A DNA stretch of 64,000 nucleotides from Sphingobium sp. (GTDB lineage: Bacteria > Pseudomonadota > Alphaproteobacteria > Sphingomonadales > Sphingomonadaceae): contig JAHFPV010000001.1 of the NCBI GenBank assembly GCA_023266575.1, forward strand, positions 62,001 to 126,000. Direction: 5' to 3'. The notes beneath the pieces are model-generated. The model was not told where the DNA came from and ran no database searches. It saw only the letters and a program-made list of their open reading frames with translations. The stretch's first letter is position 1. Each line of letters begins with the position of its first letter. This document shows positions 1-8,720 of the stretch, one piece after another. The position numbers and the translations under genes are program-made.

Positions 1-2370
1 GGGCGAGGTGAGCGAGAGGATGAGCGGGATGCGCGCGCTGCCAACGGTCGGATGCTCGGCCAGGCCATAGAGCGCCTGCACCCGCAATTCGACGCGCGGG
101 CCGCCATCGGCCATATAGTCGATCGCGTGGCTACTGCCTGCGGGGGATCGGAAATCGGGCGGGGCGAGCCGGTCCACCTGCTGCTTGCCATCCCAGCCGA
201 TCAGCCCGTCCAGCACGCCCGACAGTTGCGACCGGTCTATGTCGGACAGGCGGCGCTTGCCCGCCAGCAAAGGCGGGAGCCAGTCGTCGAGGCTGGCCAT
301 CAATGCTGCGTCGGACAGCGCCTCGACCCCGGCGAAATCGGCGCGCATCCGCAGCGATTGGGCGGCCTCCGACCAGGGGAGCAGGTCCAGTCCGCCCTGC
401 CGTACCCCGTCCAGCAGCGCCGCGACCACTGCCGCCGGATCGGGCCGGTCGTCGGAGCCGGACGACAGGCGCACCGCGCCCAGCCGCCGTTCCCGCAGCG
501 CCTCTATCCCGCCATTGGCGGGTCGGAAGCGGACGGTGCGGCTGGTCATGATCCGGTCGGGGAACAGCGCCAGCACGTCGGCTTCGCTGATCGGCGCGGC
601 GGACAATATGCGTGCGCCCGCCGCGCTGCCCTGCACCTCGCCCACGGCCAGCCATTCTTCGCGCGCTAGGGGTGAGAGGGGGTCAAGCCGGAAGCCGCGC
701 CCGCCCACGCTCGCCCAGTCCGCGCCATCGGCGGAGCGGCGCTTGGATACGCGATCGGGGAAGGCGAGGGCGAGGCAGAGGCCGGTCGCTTCCGTAGCGC
801 TGACTGTCCCCCTCCCGCTTGCGGGAGGGGCTAGGGGAGGGCGTGTCGCTAGATTAGCTGTTACAGACCCTCCCCCGACCCCTCCCGCAAGCGGGAGGGG
901 AGCAAGACGGTCGGGCGTCGCCACCAGTCTCGCCCACCGTTTCGCCAGCGTGCGGCCTGCGTCCGCGCGTTTGCCGCTTTCGCGCCGCCAGCGTTGCAGG
1001 CGCAGGGTGAGGTCGGTGTCCTGCCCGCCAATGCCGCGCTCACCCAGCAGCACGGCGATTTCGGCGGCGGTCTGGGCCAGACCCATTTCGCCCGCCCGCA
1101 CCAGCATATGGGCGATGCGGGGGCTGAGCGGCAGTTTGGCCAGCGCCTTGCCATGCGGGGTGATGCGCCCGTCGCTATCCAGCGCCTCCAGCGCCGTCAG
1201 CCGGGTGCGCGCCTCCGCCACCGCCGCAGCGGGCGGCGGGTCCAGCCAGCGCAGCGTCGCCGGATCGCTCACCCCCCACAAAGCGCAGTCGAGCAGCAGG
1301 CTGGAGAGGTCGCTTTCCAAAATCTCCGGTGGATCGAAGGGTGGCATTCCCGCGCTGGCGGCTGCCTCCCACAGGCGATAGGCGACGCCGGGCCGCTGGC
1401 GGGCGGCCCGGCCCGCGCGCTGGGTCGCCGAAGCCTGACTGGCGCGTTCGGTGACCAGCCGGGTGACGCCCGCCGCCCGATCATAGCGGGGGCGCCGCGC
1501 CAGCCCGCTATCGACCACGATCCGCACCCCGTCGATCGTCAGACTGGTTTCGGCAATGCTGGTCGCCAATATGATCTTGCGCGCGCCCGACCGCGATGGC
1601 CTGATCGCGGCGCGCTGGGCCGCCGGGTCGAGCGATCCGTGGAGCAGATGGACCTCATAGGGACCGCCTTCGATCCGTTCCGCCGTCCGCTCAATCTCGC
1701 GCACGCCAGGCAGGAAGGCGAGCAGGTCGCCCTCTGCTTCCTCGCTGATGGCGCGGCGGATGGCGGCGGCCATCTCATCCTCGATTCTGCGTTCGGCATT
1801 GCGACCGATATGGCGCAGTTCGAGCGGCTGGATGCGGCCTTCGCTCTCAATCACCGGCGCGTCGCCCAGCAAGGCGGCGAAGCGCGCTCCATCCAGCGTT
1901 GCCGACATCGGCACGATGCGCAGGTCGGGGCGCAATCCCTCCTGCGCGTCGAGTGCTAGGGCGAGGCCGAAGTCGCTGTCCAGGCTGCGCTCATGGACTT
2001 CGTCGAACAGCACTGCCGACACCCCGGCAAGTTCCGGGTCGTCCTGAATCCGCCGCACGAATATGCCCTCGGTCAGGACCAGCAGCCGGGTGCGCGCGGA
2101 CATCTTGCTGTCCATCCGGGTGGCATAGCCGACCGTGCCGCCCGGCTGCTCACCCAGCATTTCGGCAATCCGCTCGGCAGCGGCGCGCGCGGCAAGGCGA
2201 CGGGGGGAGAGCAGCAATATCTGACCGCTGCACCATGGCTCGTCCAGCAGGGCGGGCGCGACCGCTGTCGTCTTGCCAGCCCCAGGCGGCGCGACCAGCA
2301 CGGCGTTGCTGCCGGTGCGCAGCGCGGCAAGCAGGTCCGGCAGGACGGCGTGGATGGGCAGGGCGGTCAT
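1..2370 (-). CDS. hrpB: ATP-dependent helicase HrpB (3' end outside window)
   Basis: This is a DEAH-type superfamily 2 helicase; HrpB proteins are ATP-dependent nucleic-acid helicases whose substrate in most bacteria is not firmly known. 790 residues are visible, starting at ATG 2368-2370, and the frame runs open to base 1, so the C-terminus is missing. Walker A APPGAGKTT lies near residues 28-36, the DEVH box (DEVHERS) near 120 and motif III as MSATLDG. The helicase core is followed by the HrpB-type C-terminal region. Residues about 491-521 (PLPLAGG...PPASGRG) are encoded by a palindromic repeat inserted in frame (808-900). The gene is divergent from the histidine kinase at 2522. Identification is from motifs and overall length; family members are usually a little over 800 residues. 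Confidence 0.93.
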   Translation of the reverse strand, partial: MTALPIHAVLPDLLAALRTGSNAVLVAPPGAGKTTAVAPALLDEPWCSGQILLLSPRRLAARAAAERIAEMLGEQPGGTVGYATRMDSKMSARTRLLVLTEGIFVRRIQDDPELAGVSAVLFDEVHERSLDSDFGLALALDAQEGLRPDLRIVPMSATLDGARFAALLGDAPVIESEGRIQPLELRHIGRNAERRIEDEMAAAIRRAISEEAEGDLLAFLPGVREIERTAERIEGGPYEVHLLHGSLDPAAQRAAIRPSRSGARKIILATSIAETSLTIDGVRIVVDSGLARRPRYDRAAGVTRLVTERASQASATQRAGRAARQRPGVAYRLWEAAASAGMPPFDPPEILESDLSSLLLDCALWGVSDPATLRWLDPPPAAAVAEARTRLTALEALDSDGRITPHGKALAKLPLSPRIAHMLVRAGEMGLAQTAAEIAVLLGERGIGGQDTDLTLRLQRWRRESGKRADAGRTLAKRWARLVATPDRLAPLPLAGGVGGGSVTANLATRPPLAPPASGRGTVSATEATGLCLALAFPDRVSKRRSADGADWASVGGRGFRLDPLSPLAREEWLAVGEVQGSAAGARILSAAPISEADVLALFPDRIMTSRTVRFRPANGGIEALRERRLGAVRLSSGSDDRPDPAAVVAALLDGVRQGGLDLLPWSEAAQSLRMRADFAGVEALSDAALMASLDDWLPPLLAGKRRLSDIDRSQLSGVLDGLIGWDGKQQVDRLAPPDFRSPAGSSHAIDYMADGGPRVELRVQALYGLAEHPTVGSARIPLILSLTSP
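808..900. repeat. 93-bp palindromic repeat inserted in frame within hrpB
   Basis: Two GC-rich hairpins (808-830 and 879-900, core CTCCCGC...GCGGGAG) are arranged as an inverted pair around a short centre. The length is 93 bp, divisible by three, and no stop codon occurs in the hrpB frame, so the element is translated as about 31 extra residues. The same hairpin core recurs outside genes at 7415-7436, so this is a dispersed repeat family. Confidence 0.85.
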
Positions 2371-2521
2371 CGCCTTCCCTCTCGCGCCAATCCCGCCAAA
2401 CCGCAAGCGGAACGAAAAATGCACGGCCATGGGAAAGAATCGCCATTCCAGGCGTTCGCGCGGCAGGCAGGCATTCCAACCCCTGCGCCACCAAATGGAA
2501 GATCAGGGGGACAATCGGGGT

Positions 2522-4147
2522 ATGTCGGCATTTACAGAAGATGCGGAACGCTATCGCACGCTGTTTGAAACGATGGACGAAGGCTTTTGCATCATCGAAT
2601 TTTTCGATGGACCGCACGGACCGTTAAGCGACTACATCCATATCGAGGCGAATGCCGCCTATGAACGCAATGCCGGCATCCCCAATGTTGTTGGCCAGAA
2701 ATTGCGTGAAATGGTGCCGGACGAGGCCGATGGCTGGGTCGAGCTTTATGGCCGCGTATTGCACACGGGCGAACCGATCCGCTTCCAGCGCGAACTGGTC
2801 GCGACCGGCCGCTATCTCGACATCTCCTCCTTCCGCGTTGGCGCGTTCGAGGACAAGCAGGTCGCGGTCCTGTTCAAGGATGTGACCGACCGCATCCGCA
2901 TCGAAAACGAACTCCGCCAACTCAACGAAACGCTGGAGGCGCGGATTGCGCAGGCGCTGGCCGAGCAGGAGGAGGCTGAAGCCGCCCTGCGACAGGCGCA
3001 GAAGATGGAGGCAGTGGGCCAGCTGACCGGCGGCCTTGCGCATGATTTCAACAATTTGCTGGCCGGCATTTCCGGCGCGTTCGAGATGATCGGGCTGCGG
3101 CTGGCCGAAGGGCGCACGGCGGATGTCGAACGCTATCTGGCCGCCGGGCAGGGCGCGACCCGCCGCGCCGCTGCGTTAACCCATCGCCTGCTCGCCTTCT
3201 CCCGCCGCCAGACGCTGACCCCGAAGCCGACCGTCATCAACCGGCTGTTCACCGATTTTACCGAACTGGTACGCCGCACCGTCGGACCGCAGATCGAGGT
3301 GCAGACGATCGCGGCGGGCGGGCTGTGGCCTGCGCTGGTCGATGCCAACCAGCTGGAAAATGCGCTGCTCAACCTGTGCATCAATGCGCGCGACGCCATG
3401 CCGGACGGGGGCAAGATCACGATCGAGACCGCCAATCGCTGGCTGGACGATCGCACTGCGCGCGACCATGGGCTGACGCCCGGCCAATATGTGACGGTGT
3501 GCGTCAGCGATACCGGGACCGGCATCGACAAGGCGATCCTGGACCGGGTGTTCGATCCCTTCTTCACCACCAAGCCGATGGGGCAGGGGACCGGGCTTGG
3601 CCTGTCGATGGTCTATGGTTTTGCCCGGCAGAGCCACGGCCATGTCCGCATCTATTCCGAGATAGGGCAGGGAACGATGGTATGCGTCTATCTGCCCCGC
3701 CATCGCGGTGAGGAGGATGAAGAGGCACCCGTCGCCCCGGACGCCACAGTCGAGGCGGAAGCGGGCGAAACCGTACTGGTTATCGACGACGAACCATCGG
3801 TCCGCATGTTGATGGTCGATGCCCTGACCGATCTGGGCTATGCCTGCGTCGAGGCGGGCGACGGTCCGTCGGGCCTTAAAATCCTGGAATCGCGGACGCG
3901 GGTGGACCTGCTGGTCACCGATGTTGGCCTGCCGGGCGGGCTGAACGGGCGGCAGGTGGCGGATGCCGCGCGGGCGCTGCGGCCCGACCTGCGGATATTG
4001 TTCGTGACCGGCTATGCCGAAAATGCGGTGCTGAACCACGGCCATATCGAACATGGCATGGAAGTGCTGACCAAGCCCTTCGCGGTCGAAGAATTGCGCC
4101 GCCGGGTGGCTGGGCTGCTCCAGCCGGACGATCAGCCGAACAGATAG
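2522..4147 (+). CDS. PAS-domain hybrid sensor histidine kinase with receiver domain
   Basis: A soluble hybrid kinase of 541 residues. A PAS domain spans roughly residues 8-125, followed by a coiled linker (about 125-165) and a HisKA-type phosphoacceptor motif GGLAHDFNNLL with His174. An HATPase_c domain follows (NARDAMPDGG N-box, DTGTGI, FFTTKPMGQGTGLGLS). A receiver domain covers the last ~120 residues, with acidic VIDDEPS, phospho-acceptor Asp in LLVTDVGLPGG and Lys in LTKPF. No membrane segment is seen, so it probably senses a cytoplasmic signal. The start chosen is ATG 2522 after a purine-rich stretch (AGGGGGA); the frame is open further upstream but would run into the hrpB start region. 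Its stop overlaps the convergent permease gene. No dedicated response regulator is adjacent, so the target is unknown. Confidence 0.92.
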   Translation: MSAFTEDAERYRTLFETMDEGFCIIEFFDGPHGPLSDYIHIEANAAYERNAGIPNVVGQKLREMVPDEADGWVELYGRVLHTGEPIRFQRELVATGRYLDISSFRVGAFEDKQVAVLFKDVTDRIRIENELRQLNETLEARIAQALAEQEEAEAALRQAQKMEAVGQLTGGLAHDFNNLLAGISGAFEMIGLRLAEGRTADVERYLAAGQGATRRAAALTHRLLAFSRRQTLTPKPTVINRLFTDFTELVRRTVGPQIEVQTIAAGGLWPALVDANQLENALLNLCINARDAMPDGGKITIETANRWLDDRTARDHGLTPGQYVTVCVSDTGTGIDKAILDRVFDPFFTTKPMGQGTGLGLSMVYGFARQSHGHVRIYSEIGQGTMVCVYLPRHRGEEDEEAPVAPDATVEAEAGETVLVIDDEPSVRMLMVDALTDLGYACVEAGDGPSGLKILESRTRVDLLVTDVGLPGGLNGRQVADAARALRPDLRILFVTGYAENAVLNHGHIEHGMEVLTKPFAVEELRRRVAGLLQPDDQPNR

Positions 4148-4911
4148 ATGTGGATCGGATTTTTCGGGTCGATCAGCATCTTGGCGGTCAGCGCCAGCGA
4201 CATGATGATCAGCAGCGGCTTGATCAGCCGGGAGCCGAACCGCATGGCAAGGTGCGATCCGACCTGCCCGCCAATGACGCTGCCGATTGCCATGGTGAGA
4301 CCCGCGACCCACAGCACATGGCCGCCCGCGACCATGGTGAGCAGGCCCGCGACATTGCTGGCGAAATTGGCGGCCTTGGTCTGGGCAGTGGCGCGCAGGA
4401 TGGAGAGGCCGCCGAGCGCCAGGAAGATGGTCGTGTAGAAAGCGCCGGCACCGGGACCGAAAAAGCCGTCGTAAAAGCCGATGACGCCGATCAGGCCGCT
4501 TAGCGCAGCAATGCCGACGCGCGCGTGCCGGTCGGCCTCGCCCAGCTTGGGCGAGAAAGTGAAATAGGCGGCGATGGTGATGAGCAGGGCAGGCATCAGC
4601 CCGGCCAGGATCGACGGATCGACCCGTTGAAGCAGCCAGGCGCCACCGACCGATCCGATAAAGGCGGCGATCACCGGCCCCTTGTAGGTTTTCAGGTCCA
4701 TATGCCCGCGCCGGGCATAGGCGAGGCAGGCGCCGAAGGTGCCGAAACAGCTTTGCAACTTGTTGGTCGCGACCGCCTGCACCGGCGGGATGCCCGCGGC
4801 CATCAGCGCTGGCAGGGTGATCAGGCCACCCCCGCCCGCCATCGCGTCGATACAGCCCGCCATCAATGCGGCGGCCATCAGGAAGGCGAGGGTTTCGGGG
4901 GTCAGGATCAT
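4132..4911 (-). CDS. TSUP-family (TauE/SafE-type) membrane permease
   Basis: A hydrophobic protein of 259 residues with about eight predicted membrane segments and two TSUP repeats. The N-terminal repeat carries the glycine-rich GCIDAMAGGGGLITLPALM followed by VATNKLQS. The second repeat has GFYDGFFGPGAGAFY and TKAANFASN. The family moves sulfite, sulfonate-related organic anions or similar substrates across the inner membrane; the substrate here cannot be read from sequence. I prefer ATG 4911 because the next upstream ATG (4935) only adds a basic, non-family leader. The 3' end overlaps the 3' end of the histidine kinase gene by 16 bp (convergent). Confidence 0.9.
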   Translation of the reverse strand: MILTPETLAFLMAAALMAGCIDAMAGGGGLITLPALMAAGIPPVQAVATNKLQSCFGTFGACLAYARRGHMDLKTYKGPVIAAFIGSVGGAWLLQRVDPSILAGLMPALLITIAAYFTFSPKLGEADRHARVGIAALSGLIGVIGFYDGFFGPGAGAFYTTIFLALGGLSILRATAQTKAANFASNVAGLLTMVAGGHVLWVAGLTMAIGSVIGGQVGSHLAMRFGSRLIKPLLIIMSLALTAKMLIDPKNPIHIYLFG

Positions 4912-4936
4912 GGGTGCTTTGGCCCGCCATCTCATC

Positions 4937-5007
4937 CCGTTCGGGCTGAGCCTGTCGAAGCCTTGTACTTTCTAAGAACGACCCTTCGACGAGCTTAGGG
5001 TGAACGG
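4937..5007. repeat. Palindromic repeat, family A (GTTCGGGCTGAGCCTGTCGAAG type)
   Basis: Left arm 4937-4960 and imperfect right arm 4982-5007 form an inverted repeat upstream of the TSUP permease gene and beyond the 3' end of the polyprenyl synthase gene. Related copies are at 12542, 15315, 17467, 26753 and 61549. Confidence 0.8.
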
Positions 5008-5042
5008 CGTTTATTGGTCAGACGAAACGCAGACCCAAATCC

Positions 5043-6071
5043 TCAATAAGCGCGGATCGTCGCGAATTCGACCGCTTCAGTGAGCGCGGCCTTGGCCTTG
5101 CCATTATCGAACATGCCGAGCGCGTCGATTGCGCGCTGGCCGTAGTGGCGGGCGCGGGCGAGCGTGTCGGCGATCGCGCCGGTGCGGCGCAGCAGGGCAG
5201 TGGCGTGGGCCAGATCGTCGTCGCCAATCTTGTGGCCGGCAATCGCGGCCTTCCAGAAGGCGCGATCCTCATCACTGCCACGGGCATAGGCGAGGATGAC
5301 GGGCAGCGTCACCTTGCCATCACGGAAATCGTCGCCCGCATCCTTGCCCATGGTCGCGCCGTCCGATTCATAGTCGATCGCGTCGTCGATCAGCTGGAAG
5401 GCGATGCCGAGGTTGCGGCCATAGACGTCGAGCGCCTGTTCTTCCCGCTCGTCCCGGTCGGCGACCACGGCGGAGATTCGGCAGGCGGCGGCGAACAGCG
5501 CAGCGGTCTTGGCACCGATAATGTCGAGATACTGGTCCTCGCTGGTGTCGATCTTGCGCTGAGCGGTCAGCTGGTTGACTTCGCCCTCCGCGATGACAGC
5601 CGACGCATTCGCCAGGATTTTGAGGACTTTGAGCGACTCGGCCTCGACCATCAGCTCAAACGAGCGGGAGAAGAGGAAGTCACCCACCAGCACGCTGGCG
5701 CTGTTGCCCCAGATGATGTTGGCGGTCTTGCGGCCCCGGCGCAGGCCGGATCCATCGACGACATCGTCGTGCAGCAGCGTGGCGGTGTGGATGAATTCGA
5801 CCGCGGCGGCCAGCTTGTAATGGCGCGACCCGGCATAACCGACCAGATCGGCGCAGGCCAATGTCAGCATCGGCCGCAGCCTCTTGCCCCCGCCCGCGAT
5901 CAGATGGCCGGCCAGTTCGGGGATCAGCGGGATGCGCGACTGCATCCGGTCCAGAATCACGGCATTGACCTGGTTCATGCCGTCGGCGACCAGGTTCATG
6001 ATGGGGGCCAGCGACGGCGCGCTCTTGGCGCGGCCGATGGGGTGGACGTTACCGGGGGCGGGTGCTGTCAT
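5043..6071 (-). CDS. ispB: Polyprenyl diphosphate synthase (octaprenyl/decaprenyl type)
   Basis: A trans-prenyltransferase of 342 residues that condenses isopentenyl diphosphate onto an allylic diphosphate to make the side chain of ubiquinone. Signature motifs are GGGKRLRPML (about 60-69), the first aspartate-rich motif DDVVDGSGLRRGR (102-114) and the second, QLIDDAIDYESD. The start is ATG 6071, with AAGGGACG a few bases upstream; an in-frame ATG at 6185 would add a 38-residue leader and overlap the divergent chorismate mutase promoter. Chain length (C40 or C50) cannot be decided by eye; sphingomonads usually make Q-10. Divergent from the chorismate mutase gene. Confidence 0.93.
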   Translation of the reverse strand: MTAPAPGNVHPIGRAKSAPSLAPIMNLVADGMNQVNAVILDRMQSRIPLIPELAGHLIAGGGKRLRPMLTLACADLVGYAGSRHYKLAAAVEFIHTATLLHDDVVDGSGLRRGRKTANIIWGNSASVLVGDFLFSRSFELMVEAESLKVLKILANASAVIAEGEVNQLTAQRKIDTSEDQYLDIIGAKTAALFAAACRISAVVADRDEREEQALDVYGRNLGIAFQLIDDAIDYESDGATMGKDAGDDFRDGKVTLPVILAYARGSDEDRAFWKAAIAGHKIGDDDLAHATALLRRTGAIADTLARARHYGQRAIDALGMFDNGKAKAALTEAVEFATIRAY

Positions 6072-6174
6072 GACCTGCGTCCCTTGGCGGGGCAAAATGC
6101 AGATGGCAAGCGGGAATAGCTTGCCTGAAAGGCCATATGGCGCAAAAAGCGCGCCGACTGAGCGGAGGACGGAC

Positions 6175-6453
6175 GTGACCGACACATTGCAGCGCTATCG
6201 CGAGAGCATCGACAATATCGACGCGGCGCTGGTGTTCATGCTGGCCGAGCGGTTCAAGATAACCCAGGCAGTGGGCGAATATAAGGCGACCCACGCGCTG
6301 CCCCCCGCCGATCCGGGGCGCGAGGAGCGGCAGGTCGCGCGGCTACGCCAGCTGGCGCTCGACGCCAATCTGGACCCGGATTTCACCGAAAAATTCCTGC
6401 GCTTCATCATTGATGAGGTGATCCGCCACCATGAAAGGTTGCGGGAGGGTTAG
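6175..6453 (+). CDS. Chorismate mutase (AroQ class)
   Basis: A small all-helical protein of 92 residues matching stand-alone AroQ-type chorismate mutase, which converts chorismate to prephenate for phenylalanine and tyrosine synthesis. Family features are the N-terminal YRESIDNIDAALVFMLAERF helix, with Arg and Asp in the usual active-site positions, K in FKITQAVGEYK, and the C-terminal FLRFIIDEVIRHHE helix. The start is GTG 6175, because GGAGGAC sits at 6163-6169 with ideal spacing and translation begins MTDTLQRYRE. Its stop codon overlaps the stop of the convergent DMT exporter (6450-6453). Confidence 0.92.
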   Translation: MTDTLQRYRESIDNIDAALVFMLAERFKITQAVGEYKATHALPPADPGREERQVARLRQLALDANLDPDFTEKFLRFIIDEVIRHHERLREG

Positions 6454-7343
6454 GCCGGTTCGGTCAGGTCGGCTTTTTTCGCCGGGGCCGATCGACCGAG
6501 CAATACGCCGCCCAGCGCCAGCGCAAAGCCGATCAGCTGTATCGGGCCAAGCCGTTCGCCAAAGAGCAGCCAGGCCTCGATCGCGGCCAGCGGCGGCACG
6601 AGCAGCAGCAGCATCGACATGGCGGTCGGCCCCTGATGCCGCACCAGCCAGACGAGCAGGCTGAGACCAGCAGCTGACAGGACAAGCACCGACCAGCCGA
6701 GCGCCGCCCACAGCAGAGGATCATTGTCCCAGCGCCATTCGCCCACGATCAGCGTCGCGGCGATCGCGACCAGTGCGCCGCCGATATTCTGGACGCCGCC
6801 CGACACCAGGATCGGATCGCCCGCGAGTCCCCCGCGCTGGATCAGCGTGCCGCCGGTCATGGCGATGATCGCGACGATGCCCGCTATGGCGAGCACGACC
6901 GTGATCGAGCCGGTGCCGGTGCGGGCGATGGCAGGCAGCAGGACGCAGGTGACGCCCATGATCGCGATGGCCAGCCCCGCCCAGGTGCGGCGCGGCAGCC
7001 GGTCGCCTAGCAGGACGACGCTGGCGACAGCGACCATCAGCGGCTGGAGCGACCCTAGCAGCGCCATCACGCCTGCGGGCATCCCTCGGCTGACCGCCCA
7101 CCAGCTGACCGTCAGATAGACGCCATGCAGCATCGCGCCGGCGACCAGATGCAGGGCCAGCCTGCGCCCGCGCGGGAAGCCTTGTCGCGCAAACAGCGCC
7201 GCGCAGCACAGCAGCAGCGCGACTAGCGAGAGGCGTATCGCCAGCACCAGTTCGGGCGCACCATGCGGCACTACTGCGCGGGCGACGATGAAGCCGGTGG
7301 ACCAGATCAGGACGAACAGGGCGGAGGCGGCAAAAGCAAGCAT
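6450..7343 (-). CDS. EamA/DMT-family membrane exporter
   Basis: 297 residues with about ten membrane segments in two EamA repeats, typical of the drug/metabolite transporter superfamily (RhaT/YdcZ-like exporters in the inner membrane). Characteristic stretches are ALFVLIWSTGFIVAR at the N-terminus, WWAVSRGMPAGVMALLGSLQPL in repeat one and LLLLVPPLAAIEAWLLFGERL in repeat two. The start is ATG 7343; the longer frame upstream passes through a repeat and lacks family sequence. Substrate unknown. Convergent with the chorismate mutase gene. Confidence 0.9.
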   Translation of the reverse strand: MLAFAASALFVLIWSTGFIVARAVVPHGAPELVLAIRLSLVALLLCCAALFARQGFPRGRRLALHLVAGAMLHGVYLTVSWWAVSRGMPAGVMALLGSLQPLMVAVASVVLLGDRLPRRTWAGLAIAIMGVTCVLLPAIARTGTGSITVVLAIAGIVAIIAMTGGTLIQRGGLAGDPILVSGGVQNIGGALVAIAATLIVGEWRWDNDPLLWAALGWSVLVLSAAGLSLLVWLVRHQGPTAMSMLLLLVPPLAAIEAWLLFGERLGPIQLIGFALALGGVLLGRSAPAKKADLTEPA

Positions 7344-7414
7344 GGCCGCGGCTTTGGCGCAGGCGCAACGCGATGTCGAGTGGCGGAAGGGATAGGGAGG
7401 TGCGGCTCTTGGCT

Positions 7415-7436
7415 CCCCTCCCGCAGGCGGGAGGGG
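7415..7436. repeat. Short GC-rich hairpin repeat
   Basis: A perfect palindrome-like hairpin CCCCTCCCGC/GCGGGAGGGG in the 121-bp gap between ccmB and the DMT exporter gene. It has the same core as the repeat embedded in hrpB. It could act as a weak transcriptional barrier after ccmB, but there is no T-run. Confidence 0.75.
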
Positions 7437-7464
7437 CTGGGGGTGGGCCAGCGCGACCTTCGTG

Positions 7465-8112
7465 TTACTCCCGCCCTGCCCGTATCGCCGCGCCACCGGC
7501 AAAAGGCGTGATTGCGACCAGCAACAGCGAGGCGGCGGCGAGAAATTTGAGCGCTGCGCCGCTGCCATCGCCCAGCGTGCCTGCGCCAAAGATCAGCAGC
7601 GGCACCGCCAGCGGCAAAGCCAGTAACCCCGCCAGCGCGCCGCTCGACCGCAGGCCTGCGGTCAGCGTTGCAACCAGCAGGCCGAGCGCCGCCAGCGCCG
7701 GGGTGCCGACCAGCAGGCCCGCCTCCAGCATCCATATCGTGTCGCCATCCAGCTTCAGCAGCGCGGCGGCGGGCAGGGTGGCGATCATCAGCGGCGGGCC
7801 AAAGCCCAGCCAATGGGCGATCAGCCGGGCCAGCACGACCATTTCATCGCTTATGCCGCGCAGCGCCATCTGGTCCAGCACGCCCGCGTCCCGATCCGGC
7901 GCGATCAGCCGGTCGACCGGCAACAGGCTGGCGAGCAGCGCGGCGATCCACAGCATGCCGCCACCGGTACGGCGCAGCAGGCTGAGGTCCGGCCCGACCG
8001 CGAAGGGATAGAGGCTGGCGACCAGCAGCAGGAAGGCGACCGGCAGCCACAGGCCTGATGATCGCCAGGCCGCACCCAGATCGCGCGAGGCGAGCAGCCA
8101 GAGCATCCTCAT
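7465..8112 (-). CDS. ccmB: Heme exporter permease CcmB
   Basis: A 215-residue membrane protein with six predicted helices, the permease of the CcmAB heme transporter in system I cytochrome c maturation. The family N-terminus is recognisable (LWLLASRDLGAAWRSSG, then the PFAVGPD loop), followed by LIAPDRDAGVLDQMAL and GISDEMVVLARLIAHWLG. The start ATG 8110-8112 overlaps the ccmA stop as ATGA, implying translational coupling; an ATG three codons earlier (8121) is possible. No other ccm genes (C, D, E, F, G, H) are in the window, so the pathway is split in this genome. Confidence 0.93.
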   Translation of the reverse strand: MRMLWLLASRDLGAAWRSSGLWLPVAFLLLVASLYPFAVGPDLSLLRRTGGGMLWIAALLASLLPVDRLIAPDRDAGVLDQMALRGISDEMVVLARLIAHWLGFGPPLMIATLPAAALLKLDGDTIWMLEAGLLVGTPALAALGLLVATLTAGLRSSGALAGLLALPLAVPLLIFGAGTLGDGSGAALKFLAAASLLLVAITPFAGGAAIRAGRE

Positions 8113-8720
8113 GCGTCCCACTCCGCTGGATCGGGCAGATGGTCGGAAAGCGACAGGATGACCGGCGTGCCGAGCGGCAGCGGCTGGTGCGACGCGGTCA
8201 CAACGATGCCGCCGCCCGCCAGATGCGCGGAAACGGCCGCGCCCAGCAATACCAGCGAGGCGGTATCAAGCCCATTGCCCGGCTCGTCCAGCAGCCAGAT
8301 CGGCGCGCCGCTGGCGATCACCCGCGCCAGCATCGCCCGCTTGCGCTGCCCGGTCGAGAGCATCCGCACCGGCACATCGGTGAGCGGGGTAAGTGCCATC
8401 GCATCGAGCGCTGCTGCGACCGCGCCGTCCGCACTGTCGTCCAGTCGCGCCCAGAAATCGAGCGCGCGGGCGAGCGGCAATTCGCTGTCGAGCGCCAGCC
8501 GCTCATCGGCCAGCGCGACCGCGCCAGTGCGCTCGATCGTACCGGAAAAGGCGGGGAGCAACCCGGCGCATAGGCGCAACAGGCTGGACTTGCCGACGCC
8601 ATTGGGGCCGGTCAGCAATGCGCTGGCGCCCGCATTCATTGTCAGGTTGACGCCCCGGAACAGCATCCGGCCGCCGCGCAGGCAGGCGACATCGGACAGA
8701 TGCAGCCCCGCCCCGTTCAT
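8109..8720 (-). CDS. ccmA: Heme ABC exporter ATP-binding protein CcmA
   Basis: A single ABC ATPase domain of 203 residues that energises the CcmAB heme/apocytochrome maturation system at the cytoplasmic face. Walker A is GPNGVGKSS, the ABC signature LSTGQRKRAML and Walker B IWLLDEPGNGLD. The H-loop follows in VTASHQPL. The sequence is short for an ABC ATPase, as is normal for CcmA. Its start overlaps the stop of the upstream zincin gene (8717-8720, ATGA) and its stop overlaps the ccmB start, so the three genes form a coupled operon read leftward. Confidence 0.95.
   Translation of the reverse strand: MNGAGLHLSDVACLRGGRMLFRGVNLTMNAGASALLTGPNGVGKSSLLRLCAGLLPAFSGTIERTGAVALADERLALDSELPLARALDFWARLDDSADGAVAAALDAMALTPLTDVPVRMLSTGQRKRAMLARVIASGAPIWLLDEPGNGLDTASLVLLGAAVSAHLAGGGIVVTASHQPLPLGTPVILSLSDHLPDPAEWDA

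Noticed and set aside
3176-4930. 584-codon minus-strand open frame across the histidine kinase and permease
   Set aside because: It is antisense to the kinase and out of frame with the permease; composition is shadow-like and no motif is seen.
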